A stretch of 64,000 bases of DNA from CALBPI01 sp038531945. GTDB lineage: Bacteria; Pseudomonadota; Gammaproteobacteria; Steroidobacterales; Woeseiaceae. Each line of letters opens with the position of its first letter. The stretch's first letter is position 1. The position numbers were made by a program, and so were the translations under genes. Below are positions 33,443 through 42,715 of this stretch, piece by piece. The notes beneath the pieces are model-generated. The model did not search any database. It was not told the origin of the DNA and was given only the letters and a program-made list of their open reading frames with translations. The DNA is taken from NCBI GenBank assembly GCA_038531945.1, contig JBCBBH010000002.1, positions 310,001 through 374,000 of the forward strand. The letters are read 5' to 3'.

Positions 33443-35305
33443 ATGCACTCGGTAATTGAAGCCGTTACAGAACGCATAGTCGCGCGTTCGGAATCGTCAC
33501 GCCGGGCGTATCTTGCGATGGTCGCGAAAGCACGCCGTGAGGGTCCGCATCGGGCGGAGTTGTCGTGCGGGAATCTCGCGCATGGCTTTGCGGCAAATGA
33601 TGCCAGTGGGAAAAAAGCGCTCGCCGGCAAAGAGCGGCCAAACCTCGCGATTGTGACCGCTTACAATGACATGCTGTCCGCACACCAGCCCCTGGGTGAT
33701 TATCCGCCGCTGCTGAAAGCGGCCGCGTGGAAGGCTGGCGGCATTGCGCAGGTCGCCGGTGGCGTACCGGCGATGTGCGATGGCGTGACGCAGGGACAGC
33801 CCGGCATGGATTTGTCTTTGTTCAGTCGCGATGTGATCGCGATGGCGACTGCCGTTTCGCTGTCACACAACATGTTTGACGCGACGTTGTGTCTGGGCGT
33901 GTGCGACAAAATTGTGCCTGGCCTTGTGATCGGCGCATTAGCGTTCGGCCACCTTCCTACGATCTTCGTGCCAGCGGGTCCGATGACTTCGGGTATTACC
34001 AATGCGGCGAAAGCGCAGGCGCGCCAACTGTTTGCTCAGGGCAAGATTTCGCGTGAGGAACTGCTGGTATCAGAATCCAAGTCGTATCACTCGGCGGGGA
34101 CATGCACGTTCTATGGAACGGCGAACACCAACCAGTTGCTAATGGAGTTTATGGGGCTGCAGTTGCCGGGCACATCGTTTGTCAATCCGCACACGCGTCT
34201 GCGCGGCGCGTTGACTCGGGCTGCCGCGACGCGCGCTGTGGCGATCAGTGGTCTGTCTGAGAATTACACGCCAATCGCCGAGGTGCTTGATGAACGTGCG
34301 TTTGTAAACGGGATCGTTGGGCTCCTGGCATCTGGTGGGTCGACCAATCACACCATTCATCTGGTTGCGATGGGCAAAGCAGCAGGTATCGAGATCAATT
34401 GGGATGACTTCTCGGAGCTGTCGGCCGCCGTGCCGCTTCTGGCGCGCGTTTACCCCAACGGTCAGGCGGATGTGAATCACTTTGCTGCGGCCGGAGGTAT
34501 ACCTTTCATGGTCAAAACGCTGCTTCAAGCCGGGCTGCTACATGCTGACGTGAAAACGATCGCCGGGTCAGGCCTCGAGCACTACACAAAAGATGCGGTG
34601 CTCGGGGATGCTGATGATGATGGTCTCGACACAGTTCGCTGGGTTGATGGTTCCGAGACTTCGCTTGACGAAAATGTTCTGCGTGGCGTGTCGCAACCGT
34701 TTTCGTCCCATGGTGGAATCACGCTCCTGAAGGGCAACGTGGGTCGCGGCATTATCAAGACCTCGGCAGTTAAGGATTCGCACTTGGTGATCGAAGCGCC
34801 GGCCCGGGTATTCGATAACCAACACGCGGTCGTCGATGCATTCAGGGCAGGTGAATTGCATCGCGATGTAGTTGTTGTCGTAGTCAACCAGGGTCCTTGT
34901 GCGAATGGCATGCCCGAGCTTCACAAACTGACGCCATCACTGGGTGTTCTGCAGGATGAAGGACACGCGGTGGCACTCGTCACGGATGGCAGGATGTCGG
35001 GCGCATCGGGCAAGGTGCCTGCAGCAATACAAGTGACACCCGAAGCGCTCGATGGGGGTGTTATCGGTCGGATTCAGGACGGTGATCTTGTGCGTGTCGA
35101 CGCGACCACAGGCGAGCTAACCGTCCTGGTTGATGACGATACGCTGCGTTCACGCGCCGCGACTTTCGGCGCCGACCTGACGCAGGGCCTCGGTATGGGG
35201 CGGGATTTGTTTGCCGCGATGCGCCGTGAGGCATCGAGTGCTGAAGCGGGCGGGTCGACCTTACCGCTCGATCGAAGTGCGGCGTTGGCGGAGGAGTTGG
35301 TCTAA
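33443..35305 (+). CDS. edd: 6-phosphogluconate dehydratase Edd
   Basis: Converts 6-phosphogluconate to 2-keto-3-deoxy-6-phosphogluconate; an iron-sulfur dehydratase of the IlvD/Edd family. Visible blocks are GVPAMCDGVTQGQPGMDLSL and SAGTCTFYGTANTNQ, each carrying a likely cluster-ligand cysteine, and TDGRMSGASGKVPAAI near the C-terminus. At 620 residues it matches Edd rather than the shorter IlvD. A clear ribosome site (AGGAGC) precedes the ATG. It overlaps eda by 1 bp. Confidence 0.97.
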   Translation: MHSVIEAVTERIVARSESSRRAYLAMVAKARREGPHRAELSCGNLAHGFAANDASGKKALAGKERPNLAIVTAYNDMLSAHQPLGDYPPLLKAAAWKAGGIAQVAGGVPAMCDGVTQGQPGMDLSLFSRDVIAMATAVSLSHNMFDATLCLGVCDKIVPGLVIGALAFGHLPTIFVPAGPMTSGITNAAKAQARQLFAQGKISREELLVSESKSYHSAGTCTFYGTANTNQLLMEFMGLQLPGTSFVNPHTRLRGALTRAAATRAVAISGLSENYTPIAEVLDERAFVNGIVGLLASGGSTNHTIHLVAMGKAAGIEINWDDFSELSAAVPLLARVYPNGQADVNHFAAAGGIPFMVKTLLQAGLLHADVKTIAGSGLEHYTKDAVLGDADDDGLDTVRWVDGSETSLDENVLRGVSQPFSSHGGITLLKGNVGRGIIKTSAVKDSHLVIEAPARVFDNQHAVVDAFRAGELHRDVVVVVVNQGPCANGMPELHKLTPSLGVLQDEGHAVALVTDGRMSGASGKVPAAIQVTPEALDGGVIGRIQDGDLVRVDATTGELTVLVDDDTLRSRAATFGADLTQGLGMGRDLFAAMRREASSAEAGGSTLPLDRSAALAEELV

Positions 35306-35925
35306 TGGCATCAGTGGGTTCAATTATGCGCGTGTCGCCGGTGATTCCGGTCGTGACGATTCCGGACAACACCGACGTCATGGCGCTCGGCGAGGCGCTG
35401 CTGGAGGGTGGCGTGAGGATCATTGAGGTCACGCTACGCACTGCCGCCGGGTTCGATGCCATCGTCGATCTGGTCAAACGGTTTCCCGATATGAGCGTCG
35501 GCGCAGGCACCGTTTGGACGGCTGAGCAGGCAACAGCGATCGCCGATGCCGGCGCCGCGTTCGCGGTGTCGCCGGGCATCTCCATGCCCGTTCATGAGAC
35601 CTGTGTGAAACGGGATCTGCCGCTGCTGCCAGGGGCGCAAACCGTTTCGGAAATTGCGCATTGGCGTGCTGAGGGTCGTGAGGCCGTCAAATTTTTTCCC
35701 GCGAGTGTCGCGGGTGGCGTGCCAGCGCTGAAGGCATTCTCGTCAGTGTTTCCCGACCTCGAGTTTTGCCCCACTGGCGGAATCAACGAAGACAACGTTC
35801 GCGACTTTCTATCGCTCCCCAGAGTGCCCTGTGTCGGCGGAAGCTGGCTCGTGTCGAGCGACGCCTTGAAACGTGGTGATTGGGCCTCGGTTCGGAAAGC
35901 AGCGAAAAAAGCGGCCGCTTTGTGA
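35305..35925 (+). CDS. eda: KDPG aldolase Eda
   Basis: Cleaves 2-keto-3-deoxy-6-phosphogluconate to pyruvate and glyceraldehyde 3-phosphate, ending the pathway. Catalytic Glu is in IIEVTLRT, and the Schiff-base Lys is in AVKFFPAS near residue 130. At 206 residues it is typical. Start ATG overlaps the edd stop. It is the last gene of the zwf operon; no strong terminator is visible in the 56 bp before the next gene. Confidence 0.96.
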   Translation: MASVGSIMRVSPVIPVVTIPDNTDVMALGEALLEGGVRIIEVTLRTAAGFDAIVDLVKRFPDMSVGAGTVWTAEQATAIADAGAAFAVSPGISMPVHETCVKRDLPLLPGAQTVSEIAHWRAEGREAVKFFPASVAGGVPALKAFSSVFPDLEFCPTGGINEDNVRDFLSLPRVPCVGGSWLVSSDALKRGDWASVRKAAKKAAAL

Positions 35926-35981
35926 AATGATTTGACGCGACCTTCGGTCTCCTAGGGCAGCCCACGAATGGAGACACGAAA

Positions 35982-36464
35982 ATGTCATCACTTACGCTCA
36001 ATAGTCGTTCACTGAATTCGCTTTGGTTGGCGCTTGCTGCACTCACCCTGGCGGTGATGTCACCTGCGGCCTTCGCCGACAAAGACCCTGTTTACACGTC
36101 AGTTTTCTCTAGCCAGGCCCTAAAGGGTTATGACACCGTCGCCTATCACACCGAAGGCGCCCCGGTTAAGGGTGAAAAGTCGATCTCACACGAGTGGAAT
36201 GGCGCGACGTGGTTATTTTCCAGCACCGAGAATCGCGATCTATTCATCGCGGATCCCGAGCGCTACGCACCGCAATATGGTGGATACTGTGCATGGGCAG
36301 TGTCCCAAGGCTATACCGCCTCGGCCGACCCCAAGGTCTGGAAAATCGTCGACGGAAAGCTCTATGTCAACTACAACAAAAAAGTTGGCAAGACGTGGCT
36401 GGAAGATCCGGAAGGCTTTATCGAGCTAGCGAACGCTAACTGGCCGACGGTCCTGACCAAGTAA
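35982..36464 (+). CDS. Exported YHS-domain protein
   Basis: 160 residues with a signal peptide (hydrophobic core about 12-30, ending AAFA). The mature part is the short YHS-type fold: GYDTVAYHTEGAPVKGEK, then FSSTENRDLFIADPERYAPQYGGYCAWAVSQG. YHS domains often bind copper or heavy metals; here a single Cys (GGYCAW) is visible. Ribosome site GGAGACACGAAA precedes the ATG. It is followed by a strong terminator, so it is monocistronic or the tail of the eda transcript. Its precise role is unknown. Confidence 0.85.
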   Translation: MSSLTLNSRSLNSLWLALAALTLAVMSPAAFADKDPVYTSVFSSQALKGYDTVAYHTEGAPVKGEKSISHEWNGATWLFSSTENRDLFIADPERYAPQYGGYCAWAVSQGYTASADPKVWKIVDGKLYVNYNKKVGKTWLEDPEGFIELANANWPTVLTK

Positions 36465-36512
36465 CAGTTTCATTACGGTTCCCCTCGCGGCGCAAGCCGC
36501 AGATGCCTGATT

Positions 36513-36544
36513 GCCCCGCCCAGAAATTGGCGGGGCTTTTTTTT
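36513..36544 (+). terminator. Intrinsic terminator after the YHS gene
   Basis: Perfect 8-bp stem GCCCCGCC (36513-36520) with GGCGGGGC (36529-36536), an 8-nt loop and eight T residues to 36544. Confidence 0.9.
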
Positions 36545-36589
36545 GATGGAATACCGGCGGGCAGTCTGCAATTCGCGTAGCATTTGGCC

Positions 36590-37267
36590 GTGCAGAAAAA
36601 GATCGTCATTGTGAACCCGAAAGGTGGCAGTGGAAAAACCACGCTCGCCACCAACCTTGTGAGTTATTTTGCGAGTCGTGATGACACCCCTGCACTGATC
36701 GATTTCGATCCGCAGGGTTCCAGTATGCACTGGCTCGCGGAGCGTCCCGAAAACCTGCCGTCGATTCACGGAATCGCCGCATACGAAAATCGCATGAACG
36801 TCACGCGTAGCTTTCAGCTTCGTGTGCCGGATCACTGTCGTTATGTTGTGGTCGATTCGCCGGCGGGGTACACCGCACCGCAATTGCGCGAGGTGACGCG
36901 AGGCGCGCACAAAGTCTTGATGCCGGTGCTGCCGTCTCGCTTCGATATTGCTGCCGCATCGAAGGCGATCGCCGATCTCCTTTTGGTTGCAAAGCTGGAT
37001 CGCGAGCGTCAGCAACTCGGCATCGTTGCCAATCGTACGCGGCGCAACAACAAAAGCTTCGAACGGTTGATGCGGTTTCTGGACAGTCTGGGCATTCCGG
37101 TTGTGGCCGTACTTCGCGATTCCCAAAACTATGTGACTGCATCGGAGTTTGGCGTTGGGCTGTTTGACCTGAAGTCGCATCAGATTGCGAAGGACCGGCC
37201 TGAGTGGGAGCGGTTGCTGGCCTTCCTGAATGTCGAAACCAGTGTGGCAGCGGCCGCTCGAACCTGA
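36590..37267 (+). CDS. ParA/MinD-family ATPase, orphan
   Basis: About 225 residues. Deviant Walker A NPKGGSGKTTLATNL is at the N-terminus, with IDFDPQGSSMHWL (A'/switch) and VVVDSPAG (Walker B) following. These are ParA-family hallmarks. No ParB gene or parS-like repeat is next to it, so it is unlikely to be the chromosomal or a plasmid partition system; such orphans often position other cargo. The start is either GTG at 36590 or TTG at 36584, and neither has a clear ribosome site. It is convergent with the Lrp regulator. Confidence 0.85.
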   Translation: MQKKIVIVNPKGGSGKTTLATNLVSYFASRDDTPALIDFDPQGSSMHWLAERPENLPSIHGIAAYENRMNVTRSFQLRVPDHCRYVVVDSPAGYTAPQLREVTRGAHKVLMPVLPSRFDIAAASKAIADLLLVAKLDRERQQLGIVANRTRRNNKSFERLMRFLDSLGIPVVAVLRDSQNYVTASEFGVGLFDLKSHQIAKDRPEWERLLAFLNVETSVAAAART

Positions 37268-37276
37268 GCGGTTGGG

Positions 37277-37747
37277 CTATTCGGGGATTGCTGAGAACTC
37301 TTTGATTCGTTCGAGGACGATCGAGGAGGTCGCGTCTTTGACGCCGGGCAGGCTTAGAATCTCGGTCTGGATGAACTGCCCGTAAGCCCGCAGGTTTCGC
37401 GCAATCACTCTCAAGATGAAATCAATCGAGCCGGATAGCATATGGCAGCTTTGAATCTCGGGGAGATTTAGCATTGCGCGCCGGAACTGCTCTGCGAGTT
37501 TTTGGTTCTGGCGTTCGATGGTCACCGCGACAAATGCCTCAACGTCGAAGCCGATGCGTTGCACGTTCACAGATACGGCGAACCGATCGATGATGCCTTG
37601 TTCGCTCAGTGCCTGGGTGCGTCGTTGGCAGGCGCTCGGGGATAGATTCACTTTGTTCGAGAGCTCGACCCAGGACTGTCTGCCGTCCAACTGCAATTCA
37701 TGCAGGATCGTAATATCAAAACGATCAAGAGTGAGAGAATCGCGCAT
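37277..37747 (-). CDS. Lrp/AsnC-family transcriptional regulator
   Basis: 156 residues from the ATG at 37747; a GTG at 37774 would add nine residues. The N-terminal helix-turn-helix region is LDRFDITILHELQLDGRQSWVELSNKVNLSPSACQRRTQAL, and the C-terminal part is the RAM/AsnC ligand-binding domain. Divergent from the HPPD gene with about 115 bp between the starts. Lrp-family members commonly control neighbouring amino-acid catabolic genes, so HPPD and perhaps the bkd operon are plausible targets; this is inference. Confidence 0.92.
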   Translation of the reverse strand: MRDSLTLDRFDITILHELQLDGRQSWVELSNKVNLSPSACQRRTQALSEQGIIDRFAVSVNVQRIGFDVEAFVAVTIERQNQKLAEQFRRAMLNLPEIQSCHMLSGSIDFILRVIARNLRAYGQFIQTEILSLPGVKDATSSIVLERIKEFSAIPE

Positions 37748-37861
37748 AAAAAGATACTGAAATGCAGGAATCACGCAAATTTAACACAAAACGTGCGTGT
37801 TTCGCAGTCATCGTTCGTTATCTCGTTGCTACACTGCGCGAAACAACTTGGAGCTATTACT

Positions 37862-38962
37862 GTGACTGCAGCGCAACAACAGGCCACGCCAACCGGCCTT
37901 GAAAACCCAATGGGCACAGACGGGTTTGAGTTCGTCGAGTACGCGGCGCCCGACCCGGAGTTTCTCAGAGCTTTGTTCGACAGGATGGGCTTTCCGGTCG
38001 TGGCTCGCCATCGCTCAAAAGATGTCACGTTGCACCAGCAAGGCGACATCAACTTTATCGTGAACGCTGAGCCCGATAGCTTCGCGCAACGCTTCGCGGC
38101 AGAGCACGGTCCGTGTGCTTGCGCTATGGCGTTTCGAGTCAAGGATGCGCAGGCCGCGGTTCAACGCGCGGTTCAGTTGGGTGCGACCGAGGTCGATCCT
38201 GAGCCCCGACCGATGGAGCTCAATATTCCGGCGATAGAGGGCATCGGTGGCAGTCGCCTGTATCTCGTCGATCGCTACGGCGATCAAAGCATCTACGACG
38301 TGGACTTTGTTTTCGAGCCGGATTGGCAAGAGAAGAAAGCCGCCGCGTCAACGCAATTGACCTATCTCGATCACCTGACGCACAACGTGCGACGCGGCAA
38401 CATGTCGAAGTGGGCGGAGTTCTATGAGCAGCTGTTCAACTTTCGAGAGATTCGCTACTTCGATATCGAAGGTAAGGTGACCGGTCTTGTATCCAAGGCG
38501 ATGACAAGCCCATGCGGCAAGATTCGAATCCCGCTCAATGAGAGCCAGGACGAGCACAGCCAGATCGAGGAGTTTCTGCGGGACTATAACGGTGAGGGCA
38601 TTCAGCACATCGCGTTGGGGTCGACCGACATTTACTCCAGCGTGGACGCGCTGAAGGCCAACGGCGTCAGCTTCCAGGATACGATCGAAACCTATTTTGA
38701 TCTGGTCGACAAGCGGGTGCCCAACCATGGTGAACCGCTGGATGAACTGCGCAAAAGACGTATTCTGATCGATGGTGCGCCAACCGAAGGGCAGGGACTG
38801 CTGTTGCAGATTTTTACCGAAAACGCCATCGGTCCGATCTTTTTCGAGATCATTCAGCGAAAAGGAAACGAAGGTTTCGGTGAGGGTAACTTTCAGGCGC
38901 TGTTCGAGTCTTTGGAGTTGGATCAAATGCGTCGCGGTGTGATTCCAGAGAGTAGCGACTAG
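37862..38962 (+). CDS. hppD: 4-hydroxyphenylpyruvate dioxygenase
   Basis: Converts 4-hydroxyphenylpyruvate to homogentisate in tyrosine breakdown. The vicinal-oxygen-chelate fold shows the three iron ligands: His in LDHLTHNV (about 170), His in GIQHIALG (about 250) and Glu in IFFEIIQRKG (about 330). At 366 residues from the GTG at 37862 the length is normal. TGGAGC lies upstream of that GTG; an ATG at 37910 is an alternative. A longer reading from 37700 overlaps the Lrp gene. Downstream homogentisate genes are not in the window. Confidence 0.94.
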   Translation: MTAAQQQATPTGLENPMGTDGFEFVEYAAPDPEFLRALFDRMGFPVVARHRSKDVTLHQQGDINFIVNAEPDSFAQRFAAEHGPCACAMAFRVKDAQAAVQRAVQLGATEVDPEPRPMELNIPAIEGIGGSRLYLVDRYGDQSIYDVDFVFEPDWQEKKAAASTQLTYLDHLTHNVRRGNMSKWAEFYEQLFNFREIRYFDIEGKVTGLVSKAMTSPCGKIRIPLNESQDEHSQIEEFLRDYNGEGIQHIALGSTDIYSSVDALKANGVSFQDTIETYFDLVDKRVPNHGEPLDELRKRRILIDGAPTEGQGLLLQIFTENAIGPIFFEIIQRKGNEGFGEGNFQALFESLELDQMRRGVIPESSD

Positions 38963-38985
38963 CAAACGAACGATTGAATCAAAGG

Positions 38986-39020
38986 AGCCTCGCAGTGGAT
39001 CGCTGCGAGGCTTTCTTTTT
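38986..39020 (+). terminator. Intrinsic terminator after hppD
   Basis: Perfect 10-bp stem AGCCTCGCAG (38986-38995) with CTGCGAGGCT (39003-39012), a 7-nt loop and a T-rich tail to 39020. The tail abuts the stop codon of the convergent bkdB. Confidence 0.88.
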
Positions 39021-40290
39021 ATGGCATGAAGATCGTTGCGGGGTGTTCGATGTAGCCCTTCATCACTCGCACCATATCTGCCGCGTCGTAGCCGTCGACG
39101 AAACGGTGGTCGAACGATACGGACAAATTCATCATCGTTCTGATCGTAATCTGCCCGTCGATCACCACTGGGCGTTGCACCGCCTTGTTGATGCCGATAA
39201 TGCCGACCTCTGGTGCGTTGATGACCGGCGTGGTCACTATGCCACCTAAAAGTCCGAGACTTGTGATCGTAATGCTGCTGCCGGTGAGCTGATCTTTTTT
39301 GGCTTTGCCGTTGCGGGCGAGCTCGGAGAGTTGCACGATTTCTCCCGCTAGCTGCCAGACATCTTTTGCTTGTGCCTGCCGGATGACCGGCACCTTCAAA
39401 CCGTCGTCGGTTTGAGTCGCAATGCCGACGTTCAATGCGGCATGTCGGATGACGACCTCGCGGTCTGCGTCATAAGTGGCATTGCACTGAGGGAACGCCT
39501 TCAGTGTGCGCGCTAGAGCCTGAATCAACAGTGGCAGGAACGTGAGCTTAGGTTGACCCTCCGTTCGATTCGCGTTCAGGTGGCGCCGCAATTCGTCGAA
39601 CTGAGTTACATCGATTTCGTCGACGTACGTGAAGTGAGGGATATTGCGTTTGCTCTCACTCATCTTGCGAGCGATGACACGACGCACACCGATGACTCGG
39701 TGTTCTTCTACCTCATCAGTCTCCGCGACGGCCGAAGGCGTTTGCACGACCGGAGCTTTACCACCGCGCGCGATAAACGCCTCAAGATCTTTCTTCAGGA
39801 TGCGACCCTTCGCACCGGTGCCCGGGACCGAAGCAAGGTCGACGCCGGCCTGTTTGGCTCTTGCGCGGACCGCGGGCGAGGTCAAAATGCGGCGTCGATC
39901 CGTTGGCGCGGTCGCCGCAGGTGCGGCTGTCTTCGCCGCTGTCTCAGCGGAGGCGGGTTGGCTTACAGATCGCTGGGCCGATGTGTCGTTTGCAGGCGCC
40001 GCACTCTCGGTTTTTTCCCGGGCGTCACGATCAGCGTCGGTCGATTCTCCCTCCAGATCGAATACGATCAGATTCGTTCCGACGGCAACGATATCTCCCT
40101 GACTGCCATGCAGCGACGCAATGCGGCCGCTGACCGGTGACGGAATCTCGACCGCCGCTTTGTCGGTCATCATGTCGACGATCACGTCGTCTTCGTTCAC
40201 AACGTCGCCGACTTTGACATGCCACTCGCCGATTTCCGCCTCGACGGTACCCTCACCAAGATCCGGAAGTTTGAACACGTACTGACTCAT
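39019..40290 (-). CDS. bkdB: Branched-chain 2-oxoacid dehydrogenase E2 (dihydrolipoyl acyltransferase)
   Basis: 423-residue core of the complex. One lipoyl domain (about 1-80) has the lipoyl Lys in MMTDKAAVEIPSP. An Ala/Thr/Pro-rich linker leads to the peripheral-subunit-binding domain (SPAVRARAKQAGVDLASVPGTG, about 140-165). The catalytic domain ends with the FDHRFVDGYDAAD motif. GGAGG precedes the ATG. It is the third gene of the operon, after the two E1 subunits. Pairing with separate E1 alpha and beta favours a branched-chain substrate over pyruvate. No E3 (lpd) gene is adjacent. Confidence 0.93.
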   Translation of the reverse strand: MSQYVFKLPDLGEGTVEAEIGEWHVKVGDVVNEDDVIVDMMTDKAAVEIPSPVSGRIASLHGSQGDIVAVGTNLIVFDLEGESTDADRDAREKTESAAPANDTSAQRSVSQPASAETAAKTAAPAATAPTDRRRILTSPAVRARAKQAGVDLASVPGTGAKGRILKKDLEAFIARGGKAPVVQTPSAVAETDEVEEHRVIGVRRVIARKMSESKRNIPHFTYVDEIDVTQFDELRRHLNANRTEGQPKLTFLPLLIQALARTLKAFPQCNATYDADREVVIRHAALNVGIATQTDDGLKVPVIRQAQAKDVWQLAGEIVQLSELARNGKAKKDQLTGSSITITSLGLLGGIVTTPVINAPEVGIIGINKAVQRPVVIDGQITIRTMMNLSVSFDHRFVDGYDAADMVRVMKGYIEHPATIFMP

Positions 40291-40294
40291 GGAC

Positions 40295-41308
40295 TCAATC
40301 CTCCAGAACCTGGTGAAGCGCGTTTATCACACGTTTTTGTCCCGGGAAGTAATCCCATTCGAACGCGTGGGGGTAGGGAGTGTCCCAGCCGGTTACACGC
40401 AGGATTGGGGCTTCCAGCGAATAGAAACAGTGTTCCTGAATGCTGGCGGACAGTTCCGCGCCGAAACCCGAGAAGCGTGTGGCTTCGTGCACGATGATGC
40501 AGCGGCCCGTCTTCTGAACCGAGTTTGCAATGGTGTCAATGTCCAGCGGCTGCAGTGATCGAACGTCGACGATTTCTGCGTCGATGCCGACCGCTTTGGC
40601 CGCCGCTTCGGCAACGTGCACCATCGTGCCGTAGGTCACGATCGTGACGTCGCCGCCTTCCTGGACGACATTCGCAACGCCGATCGGCACTGAGTAGTGC
40701 CCGTCGGGAACCTCGCCCATCGGATGTGACGACCAGCCCACTGCCGGTTTGTTCGGATCGCCGTCGAACGGGCCGTTGTAGATCCGCTTCGGCTCAAAAA
40801 ACACAACGGGATCATCGTTTTCAATGCTGGAAATCAACAGGCCTTTCGCATCGTACGGGTTGGACGGCATGACGACCTGGATTCCGGAGACATGAGCGAA
40901 AATGCCCTCCGGGCTCTGCGAGTGCGTCTGACCGCCGCGAATGCCGCCACCGCACGGCGTGCGGATCGTCACCGGCGCGGAGAAATCGCCTGCGCTCCGG
41001 TAGCGAATGCGCGCTAGCTCGCTGACAATTTGGTCAAAGCCGGGATAAATGTAGTCGGCGAATTGAATTTCCGCGACCGGCCTCAAGCCATTGACCGCCA
41101 TACCGATGGCGGTGCCGACAATGCCCCCTTCGGCAATCGGCGTGTCGATGCACCGATGCTCACCGTACTTTCTTTGCAGCCCTTCGGTACAACGAAACAC
41201 ACCGCCAAAGTAACCGACGTCTTCGCCCATCACGACGACATTGGGGTCGCGATCCATCGCAATGTCCATCGCGGAGTTCAGCGCCTGGATCATGTTCATT
41301 TTGGCCAT
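40295..41308 (-). CDS. bkdA2: 2-oxoisovalerate dehydrogenase E1 beta subunit
   Basis: 337 residues from the ATG at 41308, which has AGGGAGAG upstream; the frame is open to 41347. Typical transketolase-like E1 beta sequence: VVMGEDVGYFGGVFRCTEGLQRKYG near the N-terminus, AEIQFADYIYPGFDQIVSE, and the PCGGGIRGGQTHSQSPE loop. It acts with E1 alpha to decarboxylate branched-chain 2-oxo acids using thiamine diphosphate. It starts 4 bp after the E1 alpha stop and ends 4 bp before the E2 start. Confidence 0.94.
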   Translation of the reverse strand: MAKMNMIQALNSAMDIAMDRDPNVVVMGEDVGYFGGVFRCTEGLQRKYGEHRCIDTPIAEGGIVGTAIGMAVNGLRPVAEIQFADYIYPGFDQIVSELARIRYRSAGDFSAPVTIRTPCGGGIRGGQTHSQSPEGIFAHVSGIQVVMPSNPYDAKGLLISSIENDDPVVFFEPKRIYNGPFDGDPNKPAVGWSSHPMGEVPDGHYSVPIGVANVVQEGGDVTIVTYGTMVHVAEAAAKAVGIDAEIVDVRSLQPLDIDTIANSVQKTGRCIIVHEATRFSGFGAELSASIQEHCFYSLEAPILRVTGWDTPYPHAFEWDYFPGQKRVINALHQVLED

Positions 41309-41312
41309 GCGA

Positions 41313-42560
41313 CTACTCTCCCTGCTCGCGCTCAGCGCGCCAAGCATCTCGTTGTTCGCGCAGATTCTTTGGCATCTCCTTGAAGATATCCTCGAACATC
41401 AGTGACGCATCCAGGTGCGGACCTTCGTTCAACGTGCCGTAGCTGGTGGCTTCTTTCCAGCACGCATTAACGTGATCGGTCATCTCGCTAACCAGTGATT
41501 CGTGACGCGCTTCGGACCACGCATTCTGTTGAATCAGATATCGCTTCAAGCGCTCGATCGGGTCGCCTAACGGGAATGCAGCCCATTCTTCCTTGGGTCG
41601 GTAGCGAGATGGATCATCGCTGGTTGAATGCGCGCCCGCTCGATACGTGACGAGCTCCATGAGCGTCGGGCCTGCACCTTTGCGTGCGCGCTCGGCTGCC
41701 CATTGTGTCGCAGCAAAGACCGCGAGGAAGTCGTTGCCATCAACTCGCAATCCGACGATTCCATTGCCGGGGCCTCGCGCCGCAAAAGTCTGTTGCTCGC
41801 CGCCAGCGAACGCCTGAAAGGTCGAGATCGCATATTGGTTGTTCACGACGTTCAGGATGACCGGCGCTTGGTAGACCGAGGCAAACGTCACGGCATGGTG
41901 AAAGTCCGCTTCGGCTGTCGTGCCATCGCCAATCCAGGCAGCGGCAATGTGATCCTCGCCCTTGATGGCAGACGCCATTGCCCAGCCGACCGCTTGTGGA
42001 TACTGCGTGCCGAGGTTTCCGGAAATCGAGAAAATGTTGTCCTTGGCCGTGTGATACATCACCGGGAGTTGTCGTCCTTTGCACATATCGCGCGTGTTCG
42101 ACAGGCACTGAGACATGAGGTCGGTCAGACTTGATCCCCGCACAATGAAAAGTCCCTGATTGCGATAACTCGGGAACAGCATGTCACCTGGTCGGAGCGC
42201 CATGGCCTGTGCGACCGACACCGCTTCCTCGCCAGTGGATTTGACGTAGAACGAGATTTTTCCCTGGCGTTGAACGCGTTGCATGCGTTCATCAAAAACC
42301 CGCGTTTGCACCATATGACGCAATGCGATTTGCAGCTCTTTGGAATCGAGATGTGGGTCCCAAGGTCCCTTTGCGTTGTGTTCATCGTCCAGAACTCGCA
42401 CAAGGCCGTCGGCGAGGAACGTGGTTGCGGCAACGCTGGCGTTGGCATCTGGTCGAGGCACCTCGCCGGCATCGGACAACTTCAAGTAGGAGAAGTCGGG
42501 TGACTCTCCAGGTCGTGCAGGTGCCTGTGGCACGTGCAGGCGGGATTGCTTGCTACCCAT
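41313..42560 (-). CDS. bkdA1: 2-oxoisovalerate dehydrogenase E1 alpha subunit
   Basis: 415 residues from the ATG at 42560 (CTGGAG 8 bp upstream); a GTG three codons earlier is the alternative. The thiamine-diphosphate motif runs from GDGTTAEADF to VVNNQYAI near residue 220-250. The long N-terminal extension before the core and RAGAHSTSDDPSRYRPKEEW are typical of branched-chain rather than pyruvate E1 alpha. It heads the bkdA1-bkdA2-bkdB operon, downstream of a promoter with a perfect TATAAT. Confidence 0.94.
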   Translation of the reverse strand: MGSKQSRLHVPQAPARPGESPDFSYLKLSDAGEVPRPDANASVAATTFLADGLVRVLDDEHNAKGPWDPHLDSKELQIALRHMVQTRVFDERMQRVQRQGKISFYVKSTGEEAVSVAQAMALRPGDMLFPSYRNQGLFIVRGSSLTDLMSQCLSNTRDMCKGRQLPVMYHTAKDNIFSISGNLGTQYPQAVGWAMASAIKGEDHIAAAWIGDGTTAEADFHHAVTFASVYQAPVILNVVNNQYAISTFQAFAGGEQQTFAARGPGNGIVGLRVDGNDFLAVFAATQWAAERARKGAGPTLMELVTYRAGAHSTSDDPSRYRPKEEWAAFPLGDPIERLKRYLIQQNAWSEARHESLVSEMTDHVNACWKEATSYGTLNEGPHLDASLMFEDIFKEMPKNLREQRDAWRAEREQGE

Positions 42561-42650
42561 CGGTTGCACTCCAGTTGATTCGGGTTGCTGACTTACCCTC
42601 AGGTGCTCCGTTCGTTATCGGAGTCGCGCTCAAGTGGTTTCGTCTGAAAC

Positions 42651-42679
42651 ATTATAGGCGAAAACCGCCTCGCAATCAC
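42651..42679 (-). promoter_or_regulatory. Promoter of the bkd operon
   Basis: On the minus strand TATAAT (42651-42656) is preceded, with a 17-bp spacer, by GTGATT (42674-42679), a weak -35. An inverted repeat AGGCG/CGCCT (42656-42660 with 42666-42670) sits in the spacer and could be an operator. The leader would be about 85 nt. Confidence 0.5.
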
Positions 42680-42715
42680 CGCGTTGCGAACATAATCGTC
42701 CAATGGCGGTTCCCA

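Noticed and set aside
36590..37267. Plasmid or prophage partition locus
   Set aside because: No ParB, replication, integrase or phage structural gene and no change in gene character around it.
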